In this document: piece after piece, positions 37,705 to 46,513 of the stretch
Numbering within the stretch: the stretch's first letter is position 1
Layout: every line of letters begins with the position of its first letter
Assembly: GCA_047602055.1 (NCBI GenBank)
Contig: JASGIG010000001.1
Span: 4,526,001 to 4,590,000, forward strand
DNA length: 64,000 bases
Reading direction: 5' to 3'
Source: JAODBQ01 sp047602055
GTDB taxonomy: Bacteria > Actinomycetota > Acidimicrobiia > Acidimicrobiales > Ilumatobacteraceae
Translations under genes and position numbers: made by a program
The notes under the pieces: model-generated
Database searches by the model: none
What the model was told of the DNA's origin: nothing
The model's input: the letters and a program-made list of their open reading frames with translations, nothing else

Positions 37705-38715
37705 ATGGCCACCACGCACGTCCACGACCTGCCGACGCCGGCACTGCTGATCGACGTCGACGTGCTCGACCACAACCTGGCGACGATGGCCGCGGCGCGC
37801 CCCGGCGCGACGCTGCGTCCGCACGTCAAGGCCCACAAGTGCACGGCGCTGGCAGCCGCGCAGGTCGCCGCGGGCCACCGCACGTTCACCTGCGCGACGC
37901 CGCGCGAGGTGATCGGGATGGCCGAGGCCGGCGTCGGCGACGACCTCCTGCTGGCCAACGAGACGCTCGATCCGCACCGCCTGGCGGGCATGGCAGCGTG
38001 CCAGTCGACCGTGCGCATCACCGTCGCCGTGGACTCGCCGGAGACCGTCGACGCCGCCGCCGGCGCCGGCATCGCCGACGTGCTGATCGACGTCGACATC
38101 GGCCTGCCGCGCTGCGGCTGCCCGCCCGAGGACGCCGGCCACCTCGCCGATCTCGCCCGCCGCCGCGGCCTGAACGTGCGCGGCACGATGGGCTACGAGG
38201 GCCACCTGATGATCGTCGAGGACCGCGAGTCGCAGCGGCGCAAGGTCGAGCGGGCGATCGAGGTGCTGCTCGCCGCGCATGCCGACGTCGGCGGCGAGAT
38301 CGTCTCCTCCGGCGGCACCGGCACCTACGACATCCACCCGCAGACCACCGAGGTGCAGGCCGGCAGCTACGCGCTGATGGACACGGCGTACTCGAAGATG
38401 CACCTGCCGTTCCGCCAGGCGTGCACGATCCTCGGCACGGTGATCCACGCCGACGCGCACCGCGCCGTCGCCGACGTCGGCCTGAAGGCGCAGGGCATGG
38501 ACCACGGCAACCCACAGATCGAGGGCGCCGACGTGCTGTTCTGCAGCGACGAGCACGTCACGTTCGTGCCCCACGTCGGCGTCGCCACCGTCGGCGAGCG
38601 GGTGCAGGTCGTGCCGGCGCACATCGACCCGACGATGGCGATGCACCACGTCGCCTGGCTGGTGCGCGGCACCGAGGTGCTCGACCGCTGGCCGATCGAC
38701 CTGCGCGGCTGGTGA
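37705..38715 (+). CDS. D-threonine aldolase/D-serine dehydratase-like PLP enzyme
   Basis: A 336-residue fold-type III (alanine-racemase-like) PLP enzyme. It begins DLPTPALLIDVDVLDHNLAT, the PLP lysine is in RPHVKAHK, and GGTGTYDI and QAGSYALMDTAY bind the phosphate. Near the C-terminus VPAHIDPTM gives His-x-Asp, the metal-binding pair of D-threonine aldolases (His347 and Asp349 in the Achromobacter enzyme). It likely cleaves D-threonine or D-3-hydroxyaspartate-type amino acids. Probably one transcript with the LLM gene (one base between stop and ATG). Confidence 0.8.
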   Translation: MATTHVHDLPTPALLIDVDVLDHNLATMAAARPGATLRPHVKAHKCTALAAAQVAAGHRTFTCATPREVIGMAEAGVGDDLLLANETLDPHRLAGMAACQSTVRITVAVDSPETVDAAAGAGIADVLIDVDIGLPRCGCPPEDAGHLADLARRRGLNVRGTMGYEGHLMIVEDRESQRRKVERAIEVLLAAHADVGGEIVSSGGTGTYDIHPQTTEVQAGSYALMDTAYSKMHLPFRQACTILGTVIHADAHRAVADVGLKAQGMDHGNPQIEGADVLFCSDEHVTFVPHVGVATVGERVQVVPAHIDPTMAMHHVAWLVRGTEVLDRWPIDLRGW

Positions 38716-38752
38716 GCCGCCACGCCCGACGGCCGGCGCACGTCACCGCCAG

Positions 38753-38776
38753 CCGTCTGTTCGAGCCAACAGACGG
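38753..38776. terminator. Strong inverted repeat between aldolase and GNAT genes
   Basis: CCGTCTGTT (38753-38761) pairs perfectly with AACAGACGG (38768-38776) across a CGAGCC loop, 38 bases after the aldolase stop. No T run. It may be a terminator or an operator for the GNAT gene. Confidence 0.5.
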
Positions 38777-38847
38777 AGTGCAGGTTTGTTCGCTCGACCA
38801 GACCGGCGCGCCGTACCGCTCGACGGCGGACACGCGAGGGTGACGAC

Positions 38848-39441
38848 GTGATCGTGCGCCATGCCGATGCCGGCGACCGCGAGGCCATCGTGCGGATCTA
38901 CAACTGGTACATCGACAACTCACACGCGACGTTCGACGTCGCACCGATCACGGTCGACGACCGCGCCGCCTGGTTCGCGCAGTTCGCCCCGATCGGCCCG
39001 CATCGTCTGCTGGTGGCGATCGACGGCGGCGAGGTGATCGGCTACGCCGGCAGTGTCGCCCACCGCGAACACGTCGCGTTCGCCGGCACCGTCGAGCTGA
39101 CGATCTACCTCGACCACGAGCACACCCGACGTGGGACGGGCTCGGCGCTCTACGGACGCCTCCTCGCCGAGCTTGCCAACGAGCCGATCCATCTGATCGT
39201 GGCCGGCATCGCCCTGCCCAACGAGGCGTCGATCGCCCTGCATCGCCGGTTCGGCTTCAGGCCGGTCGGGATCTTCGACCGATACGCGCAGAAGAACGGG
39301 GTCGAGATCAGCTCGCTGTGGATGCAGCGCCGGCTCCATGATCAACCGAGCGACGGCGACGGCGCGCTCACGCTGGAGGGCGCAGGCTGGGATGGCGATC
39401 TCGACGTGATCCGTGGCTCCCGACCGGCGCCGCCGCGCTGA
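38848..39441 (+). CDS. GNAT N-acetyltransferase, phosphinothricin-acetyltransferase-like
   Basis: A 197-residue acetyltransferase. It starts VRHADAGDREAIVRIYNWYI, DNSHATFDVAPIT, the usual opening of the Bar/Pat (phosphinothricin/methionine sulfone) branch. The acetyl-CoA loop is DHEHTRRGTGSALYGRLL (Q/RxxGxG/A), followed by ALPNEASIALHRRFGF. The C-terminal 35 residues (after WMQRRLHD) are low-complexity and may be a mis-extended end. It probably acetylates an amino acid or small amine. GTG start. Confidence 0.8.
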   Translation: MIVRHADAGDREAIVRIYNWYIDNSHATFDVAPITVDDRAAWFAQFAPIGPHRLLVAIDGGEVIGYAGSVAHREHVAFAGTVELTIYLDHEHTRRGTGSALYGRLLAELANEPIHLIVAGIALPNEASIALHRRFGFRPVGIFDRYAQKNGVEISSLWMQRRLHDQPSDGDGALTLEGAGWDGDLDVIRGSRPAPPR

Positions 39442-39456
39442 TCGAGGGCATCGCCG

Positions 39457-40432
39457 GTGCACGTCGTGAGGTTGGCAGTCGTGGTGCTCGCCTGGTGCGT
39501 GGTCGGTGTCGCCCTCGCGCTCGCCGTCACGCAAGCGGCCGGATGGTCGCGGTCGATGCTGGTCGCCGTCGGGCAGGCGCTGACCGTCGTGCTCGGCGTG
39601 CTGTGCCTGACGGCGGTGATCGCCGGTCTCCTCTGGTCGAACTGGCTGCTGACGGTCGGCGCACTCGTCGCCGTCGCCGCCACGGCGGCGGTGGTCGCAC
39701 CGGCCGTGCGACAACGGACGCCGGCGGGCGCGACCGGCGCAACGGCCACGCTGTCCGTGCTCCACGCCAACCTGTTGTTCGAGAACACGGGGCGCGACCA
39801 CGAGGTCGCCGCGGCGCTGCTGGGCGAGGGTGCCGACGTGCTCGCGCTGAGCGAGCTGAACCCCGGGCACGAGGGCGCGCTGGTCGCCGATCGCCGAGCT
39901 GCGTCCTACCCGTACCGCTGCGCCCGGCCGGCGACCAACGCCGACGGGATGGCGGTGTGGAGCCGCTACCCGCTGGCCGACGTCGAGTGGCTGACGACGG
40001 ACATGCGCCCGACGGTCGTCGCCACCGTCTGCCTGCCCGGCGCCGCCGAGGTGCGCATCGTCCTCGCCCACAACAACCCGCCGACGACGCGGGCCGGCCT
40101 GCGCAACTGGGAGCCGTCGATGGTCGCCATCCACGGCGCGGCGACGACGCCAGGTCCGCCGACGATGATCGTCGCCGACCTCAACGCGTCGCGCTCGGCA
40201 CCCGCCGTTTCGCCGGCTCCTGGCCCTCGGCTGGCGCGACGCCCACGATGCCGGTGGCCGTGGCCTGAGCGTGTCGTGGCCGGCGAAGGGCCTGTGCCCG
40301 TTCCGGTTCGTGCGCCTCGATCACGCCCTGCTCGGCGACGGCCTCGACCTCGTCGCGGTCCGCGACGTCGACGTGCCCGGCAGCGATCACCGCGCCTTCG
40401 TCGTCACCGTGGCCCTGGCGTCGCACTCTTGA
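39457..40432 (+). CDS. Membrane-anchored endonuclease/exonuclease/phosphatase protein (one apparent frameshift)
   Basis: Starts at GTG 39457 (or GTG 39466) with three hydrophobic helices, then an EEP-fold domain: LSVLHANLLFENTG, DVLALSELNPGHEGAL, AVWSRYPLADVEW and IVADLNASR. At about 40198 the frame must shift to continue HPPFRRLLALGWRDAHDAGG, SVSWPAKG, RLDHALLGDGLDL and GSDHRAFVVTVAL, which carry the conserved RLDHxL and SDHR active-site motifs. Total about 324 residues. Outer-membrane-side phosphodiesterase or nuclease; substrate unknown. Without the shift the catalytic His-containing end is missing. Confidence 0.75.
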
Positions 40433-40501
40433 CGCACGATCGCGCCGTCGGGGCCGTTGTGAGCGTCAAGTTCCGTTCTCGACGCACGATTGCGCCGCGG
40501 C
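40431..40501. repeat. Pair of 17-base direct repeats
   Basis: GACGCACGATCGCGCCG (40431-40447) and GACGCACGATTGCGCCG (about 40480-40496), one mismatch, lie between the EEP and rdgB 3' ends. Each contains a partial palindrome (CGCACGATCGCG). Purpose unknown. Confidence 0.45.
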
Positions 40502-40504
40502 CGA

Positions 40505-41092
40505 TCAGTGAGGCTGCAGCGCCGCCAACAGGGCGGCGAACGCCCTGCCGCGGTGCGAGACGGCGTTCTTCTCGTCGGCGGTCATCTCGCTGAACGACCG
40601 TCCGTCGCCCTCGTCGGGGACGAACAGCGGGTCGTACCCGAACCCCCGGCCGGGACGCAGCGACGTGGCGATCCGCCCCGGGCAGACGCCCTCGACGATC
40701 ACTTCGTCGCCGGACGGCCAGCGGACCAGCACGACCGTGCGGAACGCCGCGGCACGCCCCGGACCGTCGGCCACACCGGACAGCGCGTCGAGCAGCTTGG
40801 CGCAGTTCTCCGCGTACGTCGCCCCCTCGCCGGCGTAGCGCGCCGTCCACACGCCGGGCGCGCCACCGAGCGCGTCGACGAACAGCCCGGTGTCGTCGGC
40901 GACGGCCGGTTCGCCGGTCGCCTCGACGATCGCCACCGCCTTCAGGCGGGCGTTGCCCTCGAGCGTGTCGGCGTCCTCGACTACGTCCGGCACGTCCGCC
41001 GGTCGCGGCACGAGGTCGACGGTTCCGGAGAGGAGCTCGGCGATCTCGGCCACCTTGTCCGGGTTGGCCGACGCGCAGACCAGGCGCAGCAC
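40505..41092 (-). CDS. rdgB: RdgB/HAM1 noncanonical purine NTP pyrophosphatase
   Basis: A 195-residue enzyme that hydrolyses XTP, dITP and ITP to monophosphates, keeping deaminated purines out of nucleic acids. Motifs: LVCASANPDKVAEIAELL, the DTGLFVDALGGAPGVWTARY block and GFGYDPLFVPDEG with EKNAVSHRGRA. GTG 41092 is two bases after the rph stop once the rph frame is corrected. It appears fused to rph only because of that shift. Confidence 0.92.
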   Translation of the reverse strand: MLRLVCASANPDKVAEIAELLSGTVDLVPRPADVPDVVEDADTLEGNARLKAVAIVEATGEPAVADDTGLFVDALGGAPGVWTARYAGEGATYAENCAKLLDALSGVADGPGRAAAFRTVVLVRWPSGDEVIVEGVCPGRIATSLRPGRGFGYDPLFVPDEGDGRSFSEMTADEKNAVSHRGRAFAALLAALQPH

Positions 41093-41094
41093 GG

Positions 41095-41842
41095 TCAGCG
41101 CTTCGCCGGCGGCACCGCCAGCAACGACGCCTGCAGCGCCATGATCTGCGTCAGCCCACCGGTCGCCAACCCGAGCAGCGAGTCGAGCTTCGCCCCGGGT
41201 GAACGCCCCACCCTCGGCCGTCCCCTGGACCTCGACGAACAACGGCTCGGCGCCCTCACGGCCGAGCATCACGACGTTCATGTCGACCTCGGCGCGCGAG
41301 TCCTCCACGTAGGGCAGGTCGAGCACCGGCGTGCCGTCGACGATGCCGACGCTGATCGCCGCGCACGACGAGTGCAGCGGGTGCTCCTTGATCGCCCCGG
41401 TCTGCATCGTGCGGGTCAGCGCGTCGTGCAGCGCGAGGTAGCCGCCGCAGATGCTCGCGGTGCGCGTCCCGCCGTCGGCCTGGAGCACGTCGCAGTCGAC
41501 GACGACCTGGCGCTCGCCGAGCTTGCGCATGTCGCAGGCGGCGCGCAGCGAGCGACCGATCAGCCGCTGGATCTCGACGGTGCGCCCGCTCTGCTTGCCC
41601 TTGGCTGCCTCACGGTCGACGCGCTCGGGCGACGAGCCAGGCAGCATCGAGTACTCGGCGGTCACCCAGCCCTTGCCGCTGCCGCGCATCCAGCGCGGCA
41701 CGTCGTCGTCGACCGACGCGGTGCACAGCACCTTGGTGCGACCGAACGTGACGAGCACGCTGCCGGCGGCCATCTCGGTGTAGTCGCGCTCGAAGGTGAT
41801 CGGGCGCAGCTCGTCGGCGGCGCGTCCATCGGGTCGGGGCAT
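41095..41842 (-). CDS. rph: RNase PH (one apparent frameshift)
   Basis: About 248 residues after one base is removed from the CCCC run at 41193-41196. It begins RPDGRAADELRPITFERDYT, has RTVEIQRLIGRSLRAACD, DCDVLQADGGTRTASICG and VEVQGTAEGGAFTR. The corrected end reads AKLDSLLGLATGGLTQIM, ALQASLLAVPPAKR, then TGA at 41097-41095, the expected RNase PH C-terminus. It trims tRNA 3' ends by phosphorolysis. The rph-rdgB-murI neighbourhood is conserved in actinobacteria. Confidence 0.9.
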
Positions 41843-41867
41843 GGTGAGGTCTCCTCGGGAAGGGGTT

Positions 41868-42680
41868 CTAGAGAACGGGTTGCCAGCGTTCGGCGGTGCT
41901 CAGCTCCGGGCCGAGCAGGCGGCTGCCGAGATCGGTGAACCAGGCGATGTCGCCGCTCGACAGGAAGCGGTGGACGGCGGGACGGCCGTCGGCCGCGGGC
42001 GCGCGCAGCAGGCCGAGATCGCCGAGCCACTCGCGGGCGGCGAACGCCGTCTCGTCGGCCGACGACACCAGCGTGACGTCGGGTCCCATCACGTCACCGA
42101 TGACGCGGGCGAGGTACGGGTAGTGGGTGCATCCGAGCAGCAGGGCGTCGACGTCGGCGTCGCGCATCGGGGCGAGCAGCCGCTCGGCGAGGATCGTCAC
42201 CTCCTCGCCCTGGGTCTGGCCGCGCTCGACGAACTCGACGAAGCCGGGGCACGACAGCGAGGTCAGCTCGACGTCGGCACCGGTGGCCTCGACGGCGCGG
42301 TGGTAGGCGCCCGACGAGATCGTCCCGACGGTGCCGATGACGCCGACCCGCCCGCTGCGCGTCGTGGCCACCAGGGCCCGTGCACCCGGCTCGATCACGT
42401 CGATCACCGGCACCGGCAGCGCGTCGCGCAGGTCGTCGAGCGCGGCCGCCGCAGCGGTGTTGCAGGCGACGACGATCGCCTTCACCTCGTGCTCCTTGAC
42501 GAGACTCCACGCCAGCTCGTGGGCGAAGCCGTGCACCTCGTGCTGCGGCCGCGGCCCGTAGGGGTAGCGCCCGGTGTCCCCGATGTAGACGACGTCCTCG
42601 GCGGGCAGCAGGTCGATCAGCGCCCGGGCGACGGTGAGCCCGCCGAACCCGCTGTCGAACATCCCGATCGGCCGCTCCAT
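41868..42680 (-). CDS. murI: Glutamate racemase
   Basis: A 270-residue cofactor-independent racemase that supplies D-glutamate for peptidoglycan. The two catalytic cysteines are in VVACNTAAAAALDDLRD and LLGCTHYPYLARVI. It opens IGMFDSGFGGLTVARALIDL and has YIGDTGRYPYGPRP. Followed by rph 25 bases later. A TAGCCT box lies ten bases before the ATG. Confidence 0.95.
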   Translation of the reverse strand: MERPIGMFDSGFGGLTVARALIDLLPAEDVVYIGDTGRYPYGPRPQHEVHGFAHELAWSLVKEHEVKAIVVACNTAAAAALDDLRDALPVPVIDVIEPGARALVATTRSGRVGVIGTVGTISSGAYHRAVEATGADVELTSLSCPGFVEFVERGQTQGEEVTILAERLLAPMRDADVDALLLGCTHYPYLARVIGDVMGPDVTLVSSADETAFAAREWLGDLGLLRAPAADGRPAVHRFLSSGDIAWFTDLGSRLLGPELSTAERWQPVL

Positions 42681-42693
42681 GCGACGAGCCAGG

Positions 42694-43401
42694 CTAGTGA
42701 TTGATCCCCCAGGCGATGACGTAGGCCACCGAGTTCGTCGCCACGTGGGCGAGCATCGTCGACAGGATGCTGCGCGACCAGAAGCGGATCCAGCACCAGA
42801 ACAGGCCGCCGAGCATCGTCCCGACGACGGCGAAGACGACCGCCGCGGTGACGCCGGCCGAGCCGTCGCCGAACACGCTGTTGGCCGTCGGGTTGACCGT
42901 GTTGAGGTGCAGCGCCGGCAGCACGTGCCACAACCCGAAGCACAGCGACGCCGCGATGCTGCCGCGGAGCACGCCCCAGCGCAGCGCGAACACGGCCGGC
43001 AGCACGGCGCGGAACGCGGTCTCCTCGAGCACGGCCGTGCCGAGCGGGATGCGGATGAACGCCTGGTAGATCATCGCCGGCAGCGAGTCCTCGACGCGCT
43101 TGTCGTGGTACAGGTCGTTGAACGCCGGCATCCACACGGCGACGAGCAGGACGACGGTCGTCAGCGCCAGGATCGTCAGCCCCCACGCCAGGCCGCGGCG
43201 CCCCTCGGTGAAGCCCATCGCCGCCGGCGTCACCAGCTGCCGGCCGAGGATCACGAGGACGGCGGCCACGGCGAGGTTCCACGGCACGTACGCCGCCGAG
43301 GGCAGCACCCGGTTGGACATGACGTTGGCGACGGCGAGGACGACGAGAAGCTCGGCCACCACCCGGCCCCACCGCGTAGGCTCGGCGGTCGGATGAGTCA
43401 C
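42694..43401 (-). CDS. CPBP-family intramembrane metalloprotease (Abi)
   Basis: A 235-residue membrane protein with about seven hydrophobic helices. The CPBP motifs are present: EETAFRAVL (EExxxR), FGLWHVLPALH (FxxxH) and LAHVATNS (HxxxN). Bacterial relatives of Rce1 cut membrane substrates; substrate unknown here. GTG 43401 is the first sensible start; it lies head to head with the acyltransferase gene. Confidence 0.8.
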   Translation of the reverse strand: MTHPTAEPTRWGRVVAELLVVLAVANVMSNRVLPSAAYVPWNLAVAAVLVILGRQLVTPAAMGFTEGRRGLAWGLTILALTTVVLLVAVWMPAFNDLYHDKRVEDSLPAMIYQAFIRIPLGTAVLEETAFRAVLPAVFALRWGVLRGSIAASLCFGLWHVLPALHLNTVNPTANSVFGDGSAGVTAAVVFAVVGTMLGGLFWCWIRFWSRSILSTMLAHVATNSVAYVIAWGINH

Positions 43402-43432
43402 GCGCAGGAGGGTAACGACGCCCCCTCGGTCG

Positions 43433-44533
43433 GTGGCGGGCGCGAACAGGTACGTCGACTTCCTTCGGGCCTTCTCGCTGCTCGTCGTCGTCGCCTGGCA
43501 CTGGGTGTTCACGATCATCCGCTGGCAGCCCGACGGCCCGCACGCCACGAACCCGATCGGGTTCACCACCGGCCTGTGGATGGCGACGTGGCTGCTGCAG
43601 GTGATGCCGCTGTTCTTCTACGTCGGCGGCTTCGCCCACCTGCGGGCGTGGGACAAGGCCCGCCGCAACGGCACCCCGCTGTGGTCGTTCGTGTTCAAGC
43701 GGGTGCGCTCGCTGGCGGTGCCGGCGCTGGTCCTGCTCGGCGTGTGGATCGTCATCGCCATCGTGCTCAGCACGCTGTTCGACATCCGCTGGATCACCCG
43801 GGCGGCGATGCTCGTCGTCAGCCCGCTGTGGTTCCTCGGCGTCTACCTGCTGATGATCGTCCTGCTGCCGATGCTGCTGTGGCTGCACCAGCGCTTCGAC
43901 ACGATCGTGCTCGTGTGGCTGGCGGCGCTCGCCGGCGGCGTCGACATCCTCCGCTTCCGCTACCACCAGGACGTGCTCGCCTACCTCAACATGATCTTCG
44001 TGTGGGGGCTGTGCTTCCAGCTCGGCTTCTTCTACGACCGGATCGTCGCCGCGCAGCGCCGCGCCGACTACACGATGCTGTGGGCCGGGCTCGCCGGCCT
44101 CGCCGGGCTGGTGTTCAGCGGACTGTACCCGGGGTCGATGGTCGGCGTGCCCGGCGAGACGTCGAACATGGCGCCGCCGACGCTGTGCATCGTCGCCCTC
44201 GTGCTCTTCCAGGCCGGCGTCGCGGAGGCGCTGCGCCCGGCGATGCAGCGGCGCCTCGCCCGGCCACGCTGGGCCTCGTTCAACGAGACGATCAACCGGC
44301 TGGCGCTGCCGCTGTTCCTGTTCCACACGACCGGGATGGCGCTGTGGAAGGCGGTCCGCTACGCGTGGGCGGGGCACATCAACGAGGCCCGCGAGCCGAC
44401 GCTGTGGTGGTGGCTCGGCCGACCGCTGGCGTTCGTCGGCCCGCTGCTGTTCACCCTGCCGGTGATCTACCTGTTCGGCCGGAAGTGGACGCGCAAGCAG
44501 CAACCGTCACCTTCTTCAACCGCTCCGGCGTAG
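43433..44533 (+). CDS. Acyltransferase-3 family membrane protein
   Basis: A 366-residue protein with ten or so hydrophobic helices. It opens RYVDFLRAFSLLVVVAWHWV, the acyltransferase-3 signature with the His likely to act in catalysis. It has FKRVRSLAVPALVL, and TINRLALPLFLFHTTGMALW late. These enzymes O-acylate sugars or lipids of the cell envelope. GTG 43433 is assigned. An ATG at 43393 opens MSHAQEGNDAPSVGGGREQV in another frame that would join the signature only after a one-base change, so the true N-terminus is uncertain. Confidence 0.75.
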   Translation: MAGANRYVDFLRAFSLLVVVAWHWVFTIIRWQPDGPHATNPIGFTTGLWMATWLLQVMPLFFYVGGFAHLRAWDKARRNGTPLWSFVFKRVRSLAVPALVLLGVWIVIAIVLSTLFDIRWITRAAMLVVSPLWFLGVYLLMIVLLPMLLWLHQRFDTIVLVWLAALAGGVDILRFRYHQDVLAYLNMIFVWGLCFQLGFFYDRIVAAQRRADYTMLWAGLAGLAGLVFSGLYPGSMVGVPGETSNMAPPTLCIVALVLFQAGVAEALRPAMQRRLARPRWASFNETINRLALPLFLFHTTGMALWKAVRYAWAGHINEAREPTLWWWLGRPLAFVGPLLFTLPVIYLFGRKWTRKQQPSPSSTAPA

Positions 44534-44537
44534 CGCC

Positions 44538-45377
44538 GTGCTCCTGGCGACGGGGCTCGCGCTCGGCTCGGCGGTGCTGCACGCCGGGTGGAACCTGGCG
44601 GCCAAGCGCGCCGACGGCGACCGCTTCGTCGTGCTGTGGGCGCAGTTCGCCGTCAGCGGGGCGATCGCCGCGATCCTCCTGGCGGTCCACGCCGCGCTGG
44701 TCGGGATGCCGGTGAGCGGCTACGGCTGGGCGGCGCTGAGCGGGCTGGTGCACCTGCCGTACCTGTGGCTGCTCGGGCTGGCGTACACGCACGGCGACTT
44801 CTCGGTCAGCTACCCGATCGCCCGCGGTGGCGGCGCGGCGCTCGCCGCGGCGCTCGGGATCGTGTTCCTCGGCGACCATCTCGGTCCAGGTGAGCTGCTC
44901 GGCATCGCTGTCATCGTCGGTGGGCTGTGCCTGCTGTCGTGGGGGGCGACGCGGCGCAACGTCGTGATCGCGCTCGGCGTCGCCCTGACGATCGGGGTGT
45001 ACACGACGATCGACGCCCAGGGCTCGCGCTCGACCGGCTCGCTGGCCTACGTGCTGGCGACGTTCACCGCGGTCGGGTGCACGGCGTCGGTCGCCGGGGT
45101 CGCCACGGGGCGGTCGTCAGCGTTCGTCGCCGTGCTGCGCCGGTACTGGCGGCGGGCGCTGGCGACGGGCGTCGCCGCGCTCGTCACCTACGCGATGGTG
45201 CTCGTCGCCGTACGTCATGCCCCCGTCGGCTACGTCGCCGCGCTGCGCGAGTCGAGCGTCGTCATCGGCGCGTTCGCCGGCTGGCGCCTGCTCGGCGAGG
45301 CCAACCACCGCCGGCGGATCACCGCCGCGCTCGTCGTCGTCGCCGGCCTGATCACCCTCGTCGTCGCCGGCGCCTGA
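44538..45377 (+). CDS. EamA/DMT-superfamily transporter
   Basis: A 279-residue protein with ten predicted membrane helices in two repeats, the drug/metabolite transporter fold. It starts at GTG 44538 (LLATGLALGSAVLHAGWNLA), with SYPIARGGGAALAAALGIVF and, in the second repeat, VGYVAALRESSVVIGAFAG ahead of WRLLGEANHRRRITAA. Likely an exporter of amino acids or other small metabolites. Four bases after the acyltransferase stop. Confidence 0.82.
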   Translation: MLLATGLALGSAVLHAGWNLAAKRADGDRFVVLWAQFAVSGAIAAILLAVHAALVGMPVSGYGWAALSGLVHLPYLWLLGLAYTHGDFSVSYPIARGGGAALAAALGIVFLGDHLGPGELLGIAVIVGGLCLLSWGATRRNVVIALGVALTIGVYTTIDAQGSRSTGSLAYVLATFTAVGCTASVAGVATGRSSAFVAVLRRYWRRALATGVAALVTYAMVLVAVRHAPVGYVAALRESSVVIGAFAGWRLLGEANHRRRITAALVVVAGLITLVVAGA

Positions 45378-45402
45378 CGATCAGGGCTGGTTGCCGATTC
45401 AA

Positions 45403-45482
45403 GACGCGGCGAGTGCCGAAGCGCAGCGGAGGCGGCGAGCACGGCAGGCACAGGGAGCAGCTTGGCTGCGACCGGAGCACGG
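45403..45482 (-). repeat. Element B, copy 5
   Basis: Starts on the base after the cysM stop, sense to cysM. Stem GCAGC (45469-45465 as read on the minus strand), loop CAA, GCTGC (45461-45457). It is the only minus-strand copy and lies between convergent genes. Confidence 0.8.
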
Positions 45483-46433
45483 TCAGAAGTAGACGATGCC
45501 TTCGACGTTGGCTTCGGCGGCGTCGAGGTCGTCGGTGTACGCCCCGGTCGACAGGTACTTCCAACCACCGTCGCTGACGATGAAGACGATCACCCCGGCG
45601 TCGATCTCGCCGGCCACCTTCACCGCCCCGGCCAGCGCGGCACCCGACGAGATGCCGGCGAACACACCGCACTCGGCCACCAGCCGGCGGGTCCACTCCA
45701 GGCTCTCGCGGGGCCGCACGACCCGCTTGCGGTCGAGCAGCGAGCGGCCGTCCCACATCTCGAACACCGGCGGGATGTAGCCGTCGTCGAGGTTGCGCAG
45801 GCCCTCGACCCGCTCGCCGAGCGGCGGCTCGATCGCCACCACCTTGATCTGCGGGTTCTGCTCCTTGAGGTAGCGCCCCGTCCCCATCAGCGTCCCGCTC
45901 GTGCCGAGCCCGGCGACGAAGTGGGTGATCTCCGGGCAGTCCCGCCAGATCTCCGGGCCCGTCCCCTCGTAGTGCGCACGCGGGTTGGCGTCGTTGCCGT
46001 ACTGGTACGGGAAGTACCACTCGGGGTGCTCGGCGGCCAGCTCACGAGCCCGGCGCACCGCACCGTTGCTGCCCTCCGGCCCGGGCGTGAGGATGATCTC
46101 GGCACCGAACACCTGCAGCATCTGGCGCCGTTCGACGGAGACGTTCTCCGGCATCATGATCTTGATCGGGTAGCCCTTGAGCTGAGCGATGGCCGCCAGG
46201 GCGATGCCGGTGTTGCCCGACGACGGCTCGAGGATCGTCTGCCCCGGCTGCAACAGCCCGTCCTTCTCGGCGCGCTCGACGATGCTGCGGGCGATGCGGT
46301 CCTTCACCGATCCGAACGGGTTCTGGCTCTCCAGCTTGGCGACGATGCGCACGTTCGGGTTCGGCGACAGCACGCTGACGTCGACCATCGGCGTGTTGCC
46401 GATCAGCTCCAGCACGTTGTTGAACGGGATCAT
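45483..46433 (-). CDS. cysM: CysM-type O-phosphoserine/cysteine synthase
   Basis: A 316-residue PLP enzyme. NPFGSVKDRIA holds the PLP Lys, EPSSGNTGIALA the Asn loop and GLGTSGTLMGTG the phosphate site. It closely follows the mycobacterial CysM pattern (PENVSVERRQMLQVFGAEI, then GPEGSNGAVRRARELAAEHP, and an end WKYLSTGAYTDDLDAAEANV). Mycobacterial CysM takes sulfur from the CysO thiocarboxylate to O-phosphoserine. The mec gene, which releases cysteine from CysO, lies 80 bases upstream; CysO itself is not between them. Confidence 0.9.
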   Translation of the reverse strand: MIPFNNVLELIGNTPMVDVSVLSPNPNVRIVAKLESQNPFGSVKDRIARSIVERAEKDGLLQPGQTILEPSSGNTGIALAAIAQLKGYPIKIMMPENVSVERRQMLQVFGAEIILTPGPEGSNGAVRRARELAAEHPEWYFPYQYGNDANPRAHYEGTGPEIWRDCPEITHFVAGLGTSGTLMGTGRYLKEQNPQIKVVAIEPPLGERVEGLRNLDDGYIPPVFEMWDGRSLLDRKRVVRPRESLEWTRRLVAECGVFAGISSGAALAGAVKVAGEIDAGVIVFIVSDGGWKYLSTGAYTDDLDAAEANVEGIVYF

Positions 46434-46513
46434 CGGCTCACTCCGGTCACCACGACATGGCGGCCGATCATTCCCGATCGGCTCGATCAACAATCGTAGC
46501 GGCGAGGTCTGCT

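Noticed and set aside
40505..41842. A fused RNase PH-RdgB protein in one open frame
   Set aside because: The true RNase PH ending (GLATGGLTQIM...LAVPPAKR, stop) is in the neighbouring frame after one G is removed at 41193-41196, and a proper rdgB GTG start follows. The fusion is a frameshift effect.
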